A DNA stretch of 10,149 nucleotides, taken from NCBI GenBank assembly GCA_023229605.1, contig JALNYY010000146.1, positions 1 through 10,149 of the forward strand, in the 5' to 3' direction. The notes beneath the pieces are model-generated. The model did no database searches. It was not told where the DNA came from and saw only the letters and a list, made by a program, of their open reading frames with translations. Of this stretch, positions 1 through 7,377 are shown piece by piece. A program made the translations under genes and the position numbers. Source of the DNA: Methylobacter sp. Lineage in GTDB: Bacteria > Pseudomonadota > Gammaproteobacteria > Methylococcales > Methylomonadaceae. How positions within the stretch are numbered: position 1 is the first letter of the stretch; each line of letters opens with the position of its first letter.

Positions 1-888
1 ACTTTGGCATGCGAAACGCATACTTATTCAAAGCCTTTGTTTGACGATGTCAGGCATGATGAAGCTGCCGTAGCCGATCCTACGCCTTTTTTCATTCAGC
101 CGGAATTTAGCAACGGCTTCGGCGTTTTGCTTGTACACGGATTACTCGCCAGTCCAGCCGAATTAAGGGCTTATGGCGAATATCTGGTTAAACAGGGTTA
201 CACGGTATTGGGTATCCGTCTAAAAGGCCACGGCACATCGCCCCATGCGTTGCGCGATCAGAGCTGGGAGGACTGGTACGGCTGCGTGCAACGGGGTTTC
301 AATATACTCAAGGTGCATTGCCCGAAGATTTTTGTGGCCGGTTTTTCCACAGGCGGCGCCTTGGCATTAAAACTGGCCGCTGAACACTATCCTGAAATGA
401 TCGGCGTTATTGCCGTTTCGGTGCCGTTAAAATTCGTCAATCCCGCTTTTATGCTGGTGCCGTTGCTGCATGGCACCAACACGCTGGTCGGTTGGGTTTC
501 GGCCTTTGAAGGCGTAAAGCCTTTTATTGATAATGAACCGGAACATCCCGCCATTAATTATCGTAACATGCCGGTCAGGGCGCTTTATGAACTGAGGCTG
601 CTACTTGCGCAGTTTGACGAATTACTGCCGCAGGTCAATATGCCCGTACTGATTTTGTATGGCGATGAGGACCCTATCGTCTCTCCCAAAGGCGCGCCGA
701 TCATTATGGCAAAACTGGGTTCCAAACATAAGCAAATCCACGCCGTTAAATCCCGGCGCCACGGAATCTTGATGGAAAATATCGACGGCATCTGGGATGT
801 GATTGACGGTTTTTTAAATGAGTTACGGGCCTTACATTTCAAAGAGGCAATGAAGTTGGGTACGCACAGCTCACAGTTAGGGAAATAG
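1..888 (+). CDS. Alpha/beta hydrolase, esterase or monoacylglycerol-lipase type (5' end cut by window)
   Basis: A serine hydrolase that probably cleaves a carboxylic ester such as a monoacylglycerol or other small acyl ester; the substrate cannot be read from the sequence. Counting from the TTG at position 4, the visible motifs are HGLLASPAE at about 45-53 (oxyanion-hole region), nucleophile elbow GFSTGG at 113-118 with Ser115, GDEDPIVSP with Asp221 or Asp223 as the acid, and His253 in RRHGIL. The full triad is therefore present, in the order expected for the Est30/monoacylglycerol-lipase group. There is no signal peptide or membrane segment in the visible part. The frame is open to base 1 and no ribosome site is visible, so the true start probably lies upstream and the protein may carry an extra N-terminal part. 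It ends 117 bases before fadA on the same strand, so feeding acyl chains to beta-oxidation is a reasonable inference, not shown. Confidence 0.85.
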   Translation, partial: TLACETHTYSKPLFDDVRHDEAAVADPTPFFIQPEFSNGFGVLLVHGLLASPAELRAYGEYLVKQGYTVLGIRLKGHGTSPHALRDQSWEDWYGCVQRGFNILKVHCPKIFVAGFSTGGALALKLAAEHYPEMIGVIAVSVPLKFVNPAFMLVPLLHGTNTLVGWVSAFEGVKPFIDNEPEHPAINYRNMPVRALYELRLLLAQFDELLPQVNMPVLILYGDEDPIVSPKGAPIIMAKLGSKHKQIHAVKSRRHGILMENIDGIWDVIDGFLNELRALHFKEAMKLGTHSSQLGK

Positions 889-950
889 AGCACGGATTTC
901 ACTGATACGCACAGATAAAAAATAAAATCCGTTTGAATCCGCCCGCTCAT
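889..950. repeat. Dispersed intergenic repeat, copy 1 (CACGGATT...AATCCG family)
   Basis: This stretch contains CACGGATTTCACTGATA (891-907), an A-rich stretch, then TAAAATCCGTTTGAATCCG (923-941). The 19-mer at 923-941 is identical to 4638-4656, and the first block matches 4580-4596 at 15 of 17 bases in the same order. CGGATT on the left can pair with AATCCG on the right, so a hairpin is possible. It looks like a shorter or decayed copy of the element at 4545-4680. It fills most of the gap between the hydrolase and fadA, and I see no convincing sigma-70 promoter in that gap. Confidence 0.7.
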
Positions 951-993
951 TGTTCTTTGCGGTGTTGCTTTCGTAGTTAAAAAACAAACAGAT

Positions 994-998
994 AGGGG
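994..998 (+). promoter_or_regulatory. Ribosome binding site of fadA
   Basis: AGGGG lies 7 bases before the ATG at 1006. It supports that start, after which the thiolase N-terminus (VVIAGYCRSPF) follows immediately. Confidence 0.7.
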
Positions 999-1005
999 CA
1001 ATAAA

Positions 1006-2145
1006 ATGAAAAATGTAGTTATCGCAGGGTATTGCAGATCGCCTTTTACTCCGGCGCAAAAAGGCCAGTTGGCTAAAGTAAGGCCGGATGATCTTGCCGC
1101 ACAGGTTGTCAAAGGCTTGATCAATGATACCGGCATCGCCCCAACGGATATTGAAGATTTGATATTAGGTTGCGCGTTCCCGGAAGGCGAACAGGGAATG
1201 AATATGGCCCGTTTAGTCGTACATCTTGCCGATCTGCCTGTCAGCATAGCCGGCACTACGATCAATCGTTTCTGCGGTTCATCAATGCAGGCCATACATA
1301 ACGCGGCAGGCGCTATTCAAATGAATGCCGGCGATGTGTTTATCTGCGCCGGCGTCGAATCGATGAGCCGGGTGCCGATGGGCGGTTTCAATTACCTGCC
1401 CAATGCCAGCCTTTATAAAGCCTATCCCCAAGCCTATATCGGCATGGGCGAGACGGCGGAAAACCTGGCCCTGCAATATCATATCGACCGTCTGGCCCAG
1501 GAAATTTTCTCCGTAGCCAGTCAGCAAAAAGCGGGGGCGGCCCAGCTTGCCGGCTTGTTCGCCGCGGAAATCATACCGATCAAGCGCGCCAATGGCGAAA
1601 CCGTCCAATACGACGGCTGCATCAGGGCAACCACCACGCTACAGGCGCTTTCCGATCTGCAACCGGCCTTTTTTAAAAACGGCAGCGTTACCGCCGGAAC
1701 CTCCTCGCCGCTGACCGACGGCGCGGCCGCCGTACTGGTGTGTAGCGAGGAATATGCAGACGCCCACGGTTTGGAAAAAATGGCCCGCATCAAGGCCATC
1801 GCGGTATCCGCCTGTGCGCCGGAAATCATGGGCATAGGCCCGGTCAGCGCTACCCATAAAGCCTTACAGCGCGCCGGCTTGACGCTGCAGGACATCGATA
1901 TAGTCGAACTGAACGAGGCCTTTGCCGCGCAATCCTTGGCAGTGCTTAAAGACCTGCCGATCCCGCCGGAAAAATTGAATCCGGACGGCGGCGCGATTGC
2001 GTTAGGCCATCCGCTGGGAGCGACAGGCGCGAGAATCACCGGCAAAGCCGCCAGCCTGTTGAAGCGGGAAAACAAGCAGTTTGCGCTCGCCACCCAATGC
2101 ATCGGCGGCGGCCAGGGCATAGCGACTATTTTGGAGGCTATCTGA
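1006..2145 (+). CDS. fadA: Acetyl-CoA acyltransferase (3-ketoacyl-CoA thiolase)
   Basis: Catalyses the last step of beta-oxidation, cleaving 3-ketoacyl-CoA with CoA to acetyl-CoA and a shortened acyl-CoA, in the cytoplasm. At 379 residues it has normal thiolase length. All catalytic landmarks are visible: nucleophilic Cys90 in NRFCGSSMQ, NEAFA at 303-307, His335 in GHPLGATGAR, and Cys365 in CIGGGQG near the C-terminus. The ATG at 1006 has a good ribosome site and gives a standard N-terminus. Its TGA stop overlaps the fadN ATG by one base, so the two are almost certainly co-transcribed and translationally coupled; in beta-oxidation these two proteins normally form a multienzyme complex. The alternative, a biosynthetic acetoacetyl-CoA thiolase (PhaA/AtoB), is less likely because of the coupling to a dehydrogenase/hydratase. 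No unusual features were seen. Confidence 0.93.
   Translation: MKNVVIAGYCRSPFTPAQKGQLAKVRPDDLAAQVVKGLINDTGIAPTDIEDLILGCAFPEGEQGMNMARLVVHLADLPVSIAGTTINRFCGSSMQAIHNAAGAIQMNAGDVFICAGVESMSRVPMGGFNYLPNASLYKAYPQAYIGMGETAENLALQYHIDRLAQEIFSVASQQKAGAAQLAGLFAAEIIPIKRANGETVQYDGCIRATTTLQALSDLQPAFFKNGSVTAGTSSPLTDGAAAVLVCSEEYADAHGLEKMARIKAIAVSACAPEIMGIGPVSATHKALQRAGLTLQDIDIVELNEAFAAQSLAVLKDLPIPPEKLNPDGGAIALGHPLGATGARITGKAASLLKRENKQFALATQCIGGGQGIATILEAI
2131..2137 (+). promoter_or_regulatory. Ribosome binding site inside the fadA end that sets the fadN start
   Basis: TTGGAGG ends 7 bases before the ATG at 2145. It lies in the last codons of fadA and decides the start of the next gene, since an in-frame ATG at 2097 lies upstream but would add 16 non-conserved residues. 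Confidence 0.8.
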
Positions 2146-4514
2146 TGGACATTAAAAAAGTCGCGGTGATCGGCGCGGGAGTCATGGGCGCGGGCATCGC
2201 CGCCCATATCGCCAACGCAGGCATCCCCGTCTATTTGCTGGATATAGTTGCTACCCGTCGACAAGACTCTTCGGCTGCGCTCAGGACAGGCTCGGGGCAA
2301 TCGGATGTTGATAATAGGAATAGCATTGCCGAATCGGCTATTGCCAAGATGCTCAAAGCCGAACCTGCGCCGTTCATGCATAAGAATAACGCCCGTCTGG
2401 TCACGTCCGGCAATATTGAAGACCATCTGGCATGGCTAAGAGATGTCGATTGGGTGATTGAAGCGGTGGTTGAAAACCCGGCCATCAAGCAGTCGTTATA
2501 CCAAAAGCTCGACGAGATTTGCCGCCCCGATACCCTGATTTCATCGAACACCTCGACATTGCCGCTGAAACTGCTGACCCGCGACATGCCGGACAGCTTC
2601 AAACAGCGCTTCATGATCACCCATTTTTTTAATCCGCCCCGCTATATGCGCCTGCTGGAACTGGTTTCAGGCTCACAGACCCGGCCGGAATTAGTGGCGG
2701 CCGTCAGCCGTTTTGCCGACATTAATCTGGGTAAAGACAGCGTGGCCTGCAAGGATACGCCGGGGTTTATCGCCAACCGGATCGGCATTTACTGGCTGCA
2801 ATGCGGTTTGCTGGAAGCAATCGAACTGGGCTTGACTGTGGAACAGGCCGATGCGGTGATGTCATCGCCGTTCGGCATACCCAAAACCGGTGTTTTCGGC
2901 TTGCTGGATCTGGTCGGGATCGACCTGATACCGCATATTTTGGGCAGCATGAAACTGGCCTTGCCCAAGGAAGATGCATTCCATCAGGTCAATTTTCTTC
3001 CCGAACTGGTTCAGACCATGATAGCTGCGGGCTTAACCGGCAGAAAAGGCAAGGGCGGTTTTTACCGTTTGAATGAAATAGACGGCAAGCGCGTCAAGGA
3101 GTCCATTAGCCTGCAAACCGGCGATTATCAGCCTAGCGAAAAATTCGTTTTGCCGGATTTGCCTAAAACGGAGGGAGCGGTTGCCGAGAGGGCTTTTTTG
3201 TCCGGCGACGGGGCCGTCAATCAGTATGCCTGGCAGGTGCTGTCCAACACGCTGGCTTATAGCGCCGGCCTGATCCCCGAGATTGGCGATGATATAGTCG
3301 CAGTCGATACTGCGATGCGCCTGGGTTATAACTGGAAATACGGGCCGTTCGAATTGCTGGATCGGATCGGCGTGGATTGGTTTGTTGAGCGGCTGATTGC
3401 AGAAAACCGTGCTGTGCCGCCGTTGCTGGCAAAGCGGAACAACCTGTACAAGGTCGATTCCGGCAAACGTGTGTATGCCGGTTTATCCGGCAGCTATCAC
3501 CCCGTCCGCCGTACACGCGGCGTCCTGCTGTTGGCCGACATCAAGCCGGCGGCTCCGGCTGTGCTGGAAAATACGTCGGCCAGCCTGTGGGATATTGGCG
3601 ACGGCGTTGCCTGCCTGGAGTTTCACAGCAAAATGAACACGCTGGATATGGATAGTCTGGCGTTGGTTCGGCAAAGCGTCGAAAAGGTCAAAAGCGATTT
3701 TTCGGCATTGGTCATCCATAACGATGCCGACAATTTCTCGGCCGGGGCTAATTTGAATTTGCTGGTGAAGGCGATTCACGAACAGGACTGGTCGGCGGTG
3801 GAACAATTGATCAAACAGGGGCAACAGTCTTACCAGTCCTTGAAGTATGCGCCGTTTCCGGTGGTCGGCGCGCCTTCCGGCTTGGCTTTGGGCGGCGGCT
3901 GCGAAGTCCTGCTGCATTGCGACGCTATTCAGGCCCACGCGGAACTGTATGTCGGCCTGGTCGAAGTGGGCGTGGGATTGGTTCCGGGCTGGGGCGGCTG
4001 CAAGGAATATCTGCGCCGTTGGCTGGAATTCGCGAGGCGTCCCGGCGGCCCGATGCCGGCTATTGCCCGGGCTTTTGAAACAATCGGCATGGCTAAGGTT
4101 TCCAAATCGGCAATGGAAGCCAAGGAGATGCTGTTTTTGTCCGCAACCGACGGCATTACCATGAATAAAGACCGCTTATTGGCTGATGCCAAATCCAAAG
4201 CGCTGTTGCTGGCGCCGGGGTATACGCCGCCTAATCCCGCCAGTTACCGGCTGCCCGGAACCAGCGCCAGAGCTGCAATGGATATTGCGATCAATAATTT
4301 AAAGATGGCCGGCAAAATAACGGACTATGACGCGGAAATTTCGCAGCAACTCGCGGACGTGCTTAGCGGCGGCTCATGCGACATTACTGGGACGCTGACC
4401 GAAGACGATTTGTTAAGCCTGGAACTGAACGCGTTTTTGCATTTAGTCCGACAGCCGGGCACTCTGGCTAGGCTGGAGCATTTATTTAAAACAGGTAAGC
4501 CGCTACGTAATTAA
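2145..4514 (+). CDS. fadN: Bifunctional 3-hydroxyacyl-CoA dehydrogenase / enoyl-CoA hydratase, FadN type
   Basis: Carries out the hydration and NAD-dependent oxidation steps of beta-oxidation. The start at 2145 gives 789 residues, close to the length I recall for Bacillus FadN. The domain order is dehydrogenase first, hydratase last, the reverse of E. coli FadB. Residues 1-190 are the Rossmann domain: GAGVMGAG at 10-17, acidic Asp33 at the end of strand 2, catalytic His160 in THFFNP. The 3HCDH C-terminal domain follows (GFIANRIG at about 206-213), with a second helical part at about 340-470. The hydratase/crotonase domain covers about 485-720: NFSAGANL, then GGGCE with Glu587 and LVEVGVGLVPGWGG with Glu607, both expected catalytic glutamates. 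Oddity: residues 36-57, after LLDIV, are about 16 longer than usual and are encoded by a REP-like repeat; the frame is intact. Activity is likely but untested. The gene symbol rests on architecture. Confidence 0.92.
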   Translation: MDIKKVAVIGAGVMGAGIAAHIANAGIPVYLLDIVATRRQDSSAALRTGSGQSDVDNRNSIAESAIAKMLKAEPAPFMHKNNARLVTSGNIEDHLAWLRDVDWVIEAVVENPAIKQSLYQKLDEICRPDTLISSNTSTLPLKLLTRDMPDSFKQRFMITHFFNPPRYMRLLELVSGSQTRPELVAAVSRFADINLGKDSVACKDTPGFIANRIGIYWLQCGLLEAIELGLTVEQADAVMSSPFGIPKTGVFGLLDLVGIDLIPHILGSMKLALPKEDAFHQVNFLPELVQTMIAAGLTGRKGKGGFYRLNEIDGKRVKESISLQTGDYQPSEKFVLPDLPKTEGAVAERAFLSGDGAVNQYAWQVLSNTLAYSAGLIPEIGDDIVAVDTAMRLGYNWKYGPFELLDRIGVDWFVERLIAENRAVPPLLAKRNNLYKVDSGKRVYAGLSGSYHPVRRTRGVLLLADIKPAAPAVLENTSASLWDIGDGVACLEFHSKMNTLDMDSLALVRQSVEKVKSDFSALVIHNDADNFSAGANLNLLVKAIHEQDWSAVEQLIKQGQQSYQSLKYAPFPVVGAPSGLALGGGCEVLLHCDAIQAHAELYVGLVEVGVGLVPGWGGCKEYLRRWLEFARRPGGPMPAIARAFETIGMAKVSKSAMEAKEMLFLSATDGITMNKDRLLADAKSKALLLAPGYTPPNPASYRLPGTSARAAMDIAINNLKMAGKITDYDAEISQQLADVLSGGSCDITGTLTEDDLLSLELNAFLHLVRQPGTLARLEHLFKTGKPLRN
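2258..2297. repeat. REP-like short repeat inserted in frame in fadN
   Basis: The core CTTCGGCTGCGCTCAGGACA (2269-2288), continuing into GGCTCGGG, resembles a dispersed repeat commonly seen in environmental proteobacteria in several variants (CTTCGACTACGCTCAGGACA and similar). On the antisense strand it reads CPERSRRV, a string I know from many spurious predicted ORFs in such repeats. It encodes residues 42-51 of FadN, and with its edges roughly 36-57. Family members normally have only a handful of residues between DIV and the RN-x-[IL]-AE block. The exact insertion edges cannot be fixed without homologues. Confidence 0.65.
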
Positions 4515-4544
4515 CTCGTAACTAATCGGCAGTAAAGAAAAATG

Positions 4545-4680
4545 GAACACGGATGCCAAAAGTAGGCGCCTCTAGGCGACACGGATTAAACTGATAAACA
4601 CGGATAAAACCAATGACTGAGTCGAATTACTGACTTTTAAAATCCGTTTGAATCCGTCCTGATCAGTGTCATCCGTGTTC
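4545..4680. repeat. Inverted-repeat element, copy 2, between fadN and fadE
   Basis: About 136 bases bounded by perfect 11-base inverted ends, GAACACGGATG (4545-4555) and CATCCGTGTTC (4670-4680); one base beyond, ATGG and its partner still pair partly. Inner arms also pair in part (CACGGATTAAACTGATA at 4580-4596 against ACTGATCAGTGTCATCCG-type sequence near 4659-4675). The right arm holds the 19-mer shared with 923-941. A small extra hairpin, CGCC-TCTA-GGCG (4567-4578), sits in the left arm and may be a later insertion. It has no coding capacity. It could be a MITE-like or REP-like unit and could fold in the fadN transcript as a 3' end structure. It fills most of the 207-base gap; no separate promoter for fadE was recognised. 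Confidence 0.7.
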
Positions 4681-4709
4681 TATTAATTGTTGAGTAGTTA
4701 CATTAACTT

Positions 4710-4715
4710 AAGGGA
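4710..4715 (+). promoter_or_regulatory. Ribosome binding site of fadE
   Basis: AAGGGA lies 6 bases before the ATG at 4722 and supports the start that leads directly into the hydrophobic N-terminus. Confidence 0.7.
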
Positions 4716-4721
4716 CATCCC

Positions 4722-7163
4722 ATGATCTGGTTAATCGCATCACTCATTATCGTCGGCGTTCTGGCTTATGTCAGGGTGTCTCTACGCCGGGCCACGCTGG
4801 TTTTGGCCGGATGGTTAGGGCTTTATTCCTTGGCGCAGGGGGCCGGCAACTTTGTATTCCTGCTCTGGGTTATTTTTGACGCTGTTTTTATCCCGCTCAA
4901 TGTTCCGGATATCCGCAAACGGTTATTCAGTAGCGTAGTTTTCAAGGTCATGAAAAAGATGCTGCCGCAAATGTCGCAAACCGAGCGCGAAGCGCTGGAA
5001 GCGGGCAATACCTGGTGGGATGCTGAGTTGTTTTCAGGCAACCCCGATTGGAAAGTGCTGCTAGATTTGCCGGCCGCAAAACTGAGCGCCGAGGAGCAGG
5101 CGTTCATCGACGGCCCGGTAGAGATCTTATGCAGTATGCTGGATGACTGGGACATTACCCACAATCGCCGGGACCTGCCGGCCGAGGTATGGGACTACAT
5201 CAAGCAGCATAAATTCTGCGGCATGATTATTCCCAAACAGTACGGCGGCCTGGAGTTTAGCGAGTATGCGCATTCCGAAATCGTGATGAAAATTTCCAGC
5301 CGCAGCAGCACTGCGGCGGTCACGGTCATGGTGCCCAATTCCTTGGGCCCCGCCAAATTATTGCTGGCTTACGGCACCGAGCCGCAGAAAAATCATTATC
5401 TGCCGCGCCTGGCGAAAGGTCAGGAAATCCCCGCGTTTGCGCTAACCGGCCCTCATGCAGGCAGCGATGCCGGAGCCATGCCCGATACCGGCATCGTCTG
5501 TTACGACTGGTTCCCAAGCTCGAGCTTGGGAACCAGTGGCAAGGACAAGGTGCTGGGCATACGCCTCAACTGGGAAAAACGCTATATCACCTTAGGGCCT
5601 GTCGCCACGGTGTTGGGTCTGGCCTTCAAGCTTTACGACCCGGAGCATCTGATCGGCGACCGGGAAAATATCGGCATCACCGTCGCGCTGATTCCCACCG
5701 ATACCGCCGGTGTTTCGATCGGCAAACGCCACTGGCCGATGGATTCCGCGTTCCAGAACGGCCCGAACTGGGGCAAGGATGTGTTTATCCCGATGGACTG
5801 GATCATCGGCGGCAAAGAGCAGGTCGGCAACGGCTGGAAGATGCTGATGCAATGCCTTGCTACCGGCAGGGCGGTGTCGTTGCCTGCGCTCAGCACCGGC
5901 GCGGCAAAAATGGCCAGCCGCAATACCGGCGCTTATGCGCGCATCCGCAAACAATTCAACCTGCCGATCGGCGAGTTCGAGGGTATTGAAGAGCCGCTGT
6001 CGCGCATAGCCGGCGAGACTTATATTATCGACGCCGCGCGCAAGGTGACTGCCGCGGCGCTGGATGACGGGCAACAGCCGTCGGTCATTTCCGCGATCAT
6101 CAAATACGAACTGACCGAAAGAATACGCCGCGTTATTAACGACGCGATGGATATACAAGGCGGTTCCGGCATTTGTCTGGGGCCTAAAAATTATCTCGGG
6201 CGGATCTACCAAGTGATACCGGTCAGCATTACCGTCGAGGGCGCCAACATCCTGACCCGCACGATGATGATTTTCGGCCAGGGCGCGGTGCGTTGCCACC
6301 CTTATATACAGCGGGAAATGGAAGCTTTAGGTCAGGATAATCTTGAGCTGTTTGATCAAGTGCTGTGCGAGCATATCGGCTCGGTGTTGCACAATCTGGC
6401 GGCAGGCTTTTGGCTGGGATTAACCAACGCCCGTTTTATCGAAGTGCCCGGAGACCAAGATACCCGGCGTTATTTCCGGCAGATTGCCAGGCTAAGCGTC
6501 GGCTTTGCTCTGGTCGCGGATTTTGCGTTGTTGACGCTGGGCGGCTCGCTTAAACGCAAAGAACGCATCTCCGGGCGCTTTGCCGATGTCTTGAGCAACC
6601 TGTATCTATGTTCCTGCGTACTGAAAAACTTTCAGGACCAGGGCAGCCCAAAAGACGACTTGCCGTTGTTGGATTGGGCCTGCCAGCAAACCCTGCACCG
6701 CGCCCAGCAATCGCTGCTGGCTATTTTTCATATCTTGCCTACGCGTATCCCGGCCTATTTATTGAGAGCCGTGCTGTTCCCCGGCGGCAAACCCTATGCC
6801 CCGCCCGCCGATCATTTGATACACCAGACTGCGGGACTGCTGCTGAAAAACTCCCGGAGCCGCGACCGCCTGACCCACGGCATTTACATTAACCATAAAC
6901 CACGGGACGTCACCGGCAGGATTGAAATCGCCTTCCAGGCGGTGCTGGCCGCAGCTCCGGCGGAAGCCAAAATCCACGCCGCACAAAAGCGGAAACAGCT
7001 GCCGAAAGGCGCGGTCCCCGAGGTGCTGGATGCGGCGTTAAGCAAGGCAGTGGTCAGCAAAAAAGAAGCCGAGCTGATACTGCACGCCGAACAGGCGAGG
7101 TTTTCGGCGATCAGCGTCGATGATTTCAGTCATGAACAATTAGGCAACGCCGGCAAAATATGA
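4722..7163 (+). CDS. fadE: Acyl-CoA dehydrogenase, membrane-anchored FadE type
   Basis: FAD enzyme for the first beta-oxidation step, acyl-CoA to trans-2-enoyl-CoA. Its 813 residues match the long proteobacterial FadE family (E. coli about 814), not the roughly 380-residue soluble enzymes. Residues 1-18 and about 27-58 are hydrophobic and should anchor it in the inner membrane. The dehydrogenase core spans about 80-520: FALTGPHAGSDAGAMPDTG is the middle-domain FAD/substrate motif, KRYITLGPVATVLGLAFKL is a FadE signature, and Glu506 in ITVEGANILTR aligns with the catalytic base of the superfamily. The rest to the C-terminus matches the FadE-specific extension (DUF1974). Oddity: residues 262-272 (DWFPSSSLGTS) are encoded by a perfect DNA palindrome, and this loop is about 8 residues longer than in E. 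coli FadE as I recall it. The frame is intact. A terminator follows the stop. The electron acceptor (probably an ETF-type protein) is not encoded here. Confidence 0.94.
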   Translation: MIWLIASLIIVGVLAYVRVSLRRATLVLAGWLGLYSLAQGAGNFVFLLWVIFDAVFIPLNVPDIRKRLFSSVVFKVMKKMLPQMSQTEREALEAGNTWWDAELFSGNPDWKVLLDLPAAKLSAEEQAFIDGPVEILCSMLDDWDITHNRRDLPAEVWDYIKQHKFCGMIIPKQYGGLEFSEYAHSEIVMKISSRSSTAAVTVMVPNSLGPAKLLLAYGTEPQKNHYLPRLAKGQEIPAFALTGPHAGSDAGAMPDTGIVCYDWFPSSSLGTSGKDKVLGIRLNWEKRYITLGPVATVLGLAFKLYDPEHLIGDRENIGITVALIPTDTAGVSIGKRHWPMDSAFQNGPNWGKDVFIPMDWIIGGKEQVGNGWKMLMQCLATGRAVSLPALSTGAAKMASRNTGAYARIRKQFNLPIGEFEGIEEPLSRIAGETYIIDAARKVTAAALDDGQQPSVISAIIKYELTERIRRVINDAMDIQGGSGICLGPKNYLGRIYQVIPVSITVEGANILTRTMMIFGQGAVRCHPYIQREMEALGQDNLELFDQVLCEHIGSVLHNLAAGFWLGLTNARFIEVPGDQDTRRYFRQIARLSVGFALVADFALLTLGGSLKRKERISGRFADVLSNLYLCSCVLKNFQDQGSPKDDLPLLDWACQQTLHRAQQSLLAIFHILPTRIPAYLLRAVLFPGGKPYAPPADHLIHQTAGLLLKNSRSRDRLTHGIYINHKPRDVTGRIEIAFQAVLAAAPAEAKIHAAQKRKQLPKGAVPEVLDAALSKAVVSKKEAELILHAEQARFSAISVDDFSHEQLGNAGKI
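5506..5537. repeat. Perfect 32-bp palindrome inside fadE
   Basis: The arm ACTGGTTCCCAAGCTC (5506-5521) is followed with no spacer by its exact reverse complement (5522-5537). Flanking bases G5505 and G5538 do not pair, so the symmetry ends sharply. The GTTCCCA(A/C)GCT...AGC(T/G)TGGGAAC core resembles an abundant intergenic repeat in methanotroph and other bacterial genomes (recollection, not searched). Here it is read in frame as FadE residues 262-272, between the conserved PDTGIVC and VLGIRLNW blocks. Confidence 0.85.
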
Positions 7164-7188
7164 ACCAGCCAAATCAGCTGCATCGAGG

Positions 7189-7212
7189 GGCGGCTTAGGC
7201 CGCCTTTTATTT
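7189..7212 (+). terminator. Rho-independent terminator of fadE
   Basis: A 6-bp GC stem GGCGGC (7189-7194) and GCCGCC (7199-7204) with loop TTAG is followed by TTTTATTT. It begins 26 bases after the fadE stop. G-T and A-T pairs can lengthen the stem into the U tract. An outer pair ATCAGC (7173-7178) / GCTGAT (7221-7226) could enclose it. It separates the beta-oxidation genes from the fhc genes. Confidence 0.85.
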
Positions 7213-7377
7213 AGAAGCCGGCTGATCTTTTTAACGTGCCATCAACTTCATGCCGCTTCAAAAGACGCATCAATTTAAGGACGGATAAATGCTTGGGTGG
7301 GTGAGAGACCAAAGTTGTACGAATAGAGGTCATCTGTCACAATAACGCCACATAGTGATTAACAAAAGGATAGCTCC
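7213..7377 (+). promoter_or_regulatory. fhcB leader region, with a possible 18-codon ORF
   Basis: This is the only gap in which an fhc promoter could lie, since a terminator ends the previous unit. No strong sigma-70 promoter is visible; the best I can draw is TTGTAC (7315-7320), a 17-base spacer and CACAAT (7338-7343), which is weak. Inside lies a short frame at 7289-7345, ATG to TAA, reading MLGWVRDQSCTNRGHLSQ, with AAGGA at 7277-7281 spaced 7 bases from its ATG. It may be a leader peptide or chance. The fhcB ribosome site AAGGA (7366-7370) lies 7 bases before the fhcB ATG. Confidence 0.35.

Noticed and set aside
889..960. CRISPR-like repeat array in the gaps around fadA-fadN
   Set aside because: There are only two dispersed copies, with no regular spacers and no cas genes.
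2097..2144. Longer start for fadN at the in-frame ATG at 2097
   Set aside because: The extra 16 residues are antisense-free read-through of the fadA end in another frame, have no family similarity, and the strong TTGGAGG site points to the ATG at 2145.
2145..2400. fadN as a pseudogene because of the repeat insertion
   Set aside because: The frame is uninterrupted to residue 789 and all nucleotide-binding and catalytic motifs on both sides are intact.
1521..2426. 301-residue antisense frame over fadA and fadN
   Set aside because: It lies opposite two well-supported genes and has no recognisable motif; the CPERSRRV string comes from the repeat DNA.
5592..6299. 235-residue antisense frame over fadE
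   Set aside because: It is a codon-bias shadow of fadE with no coherent domain or ribosome site.
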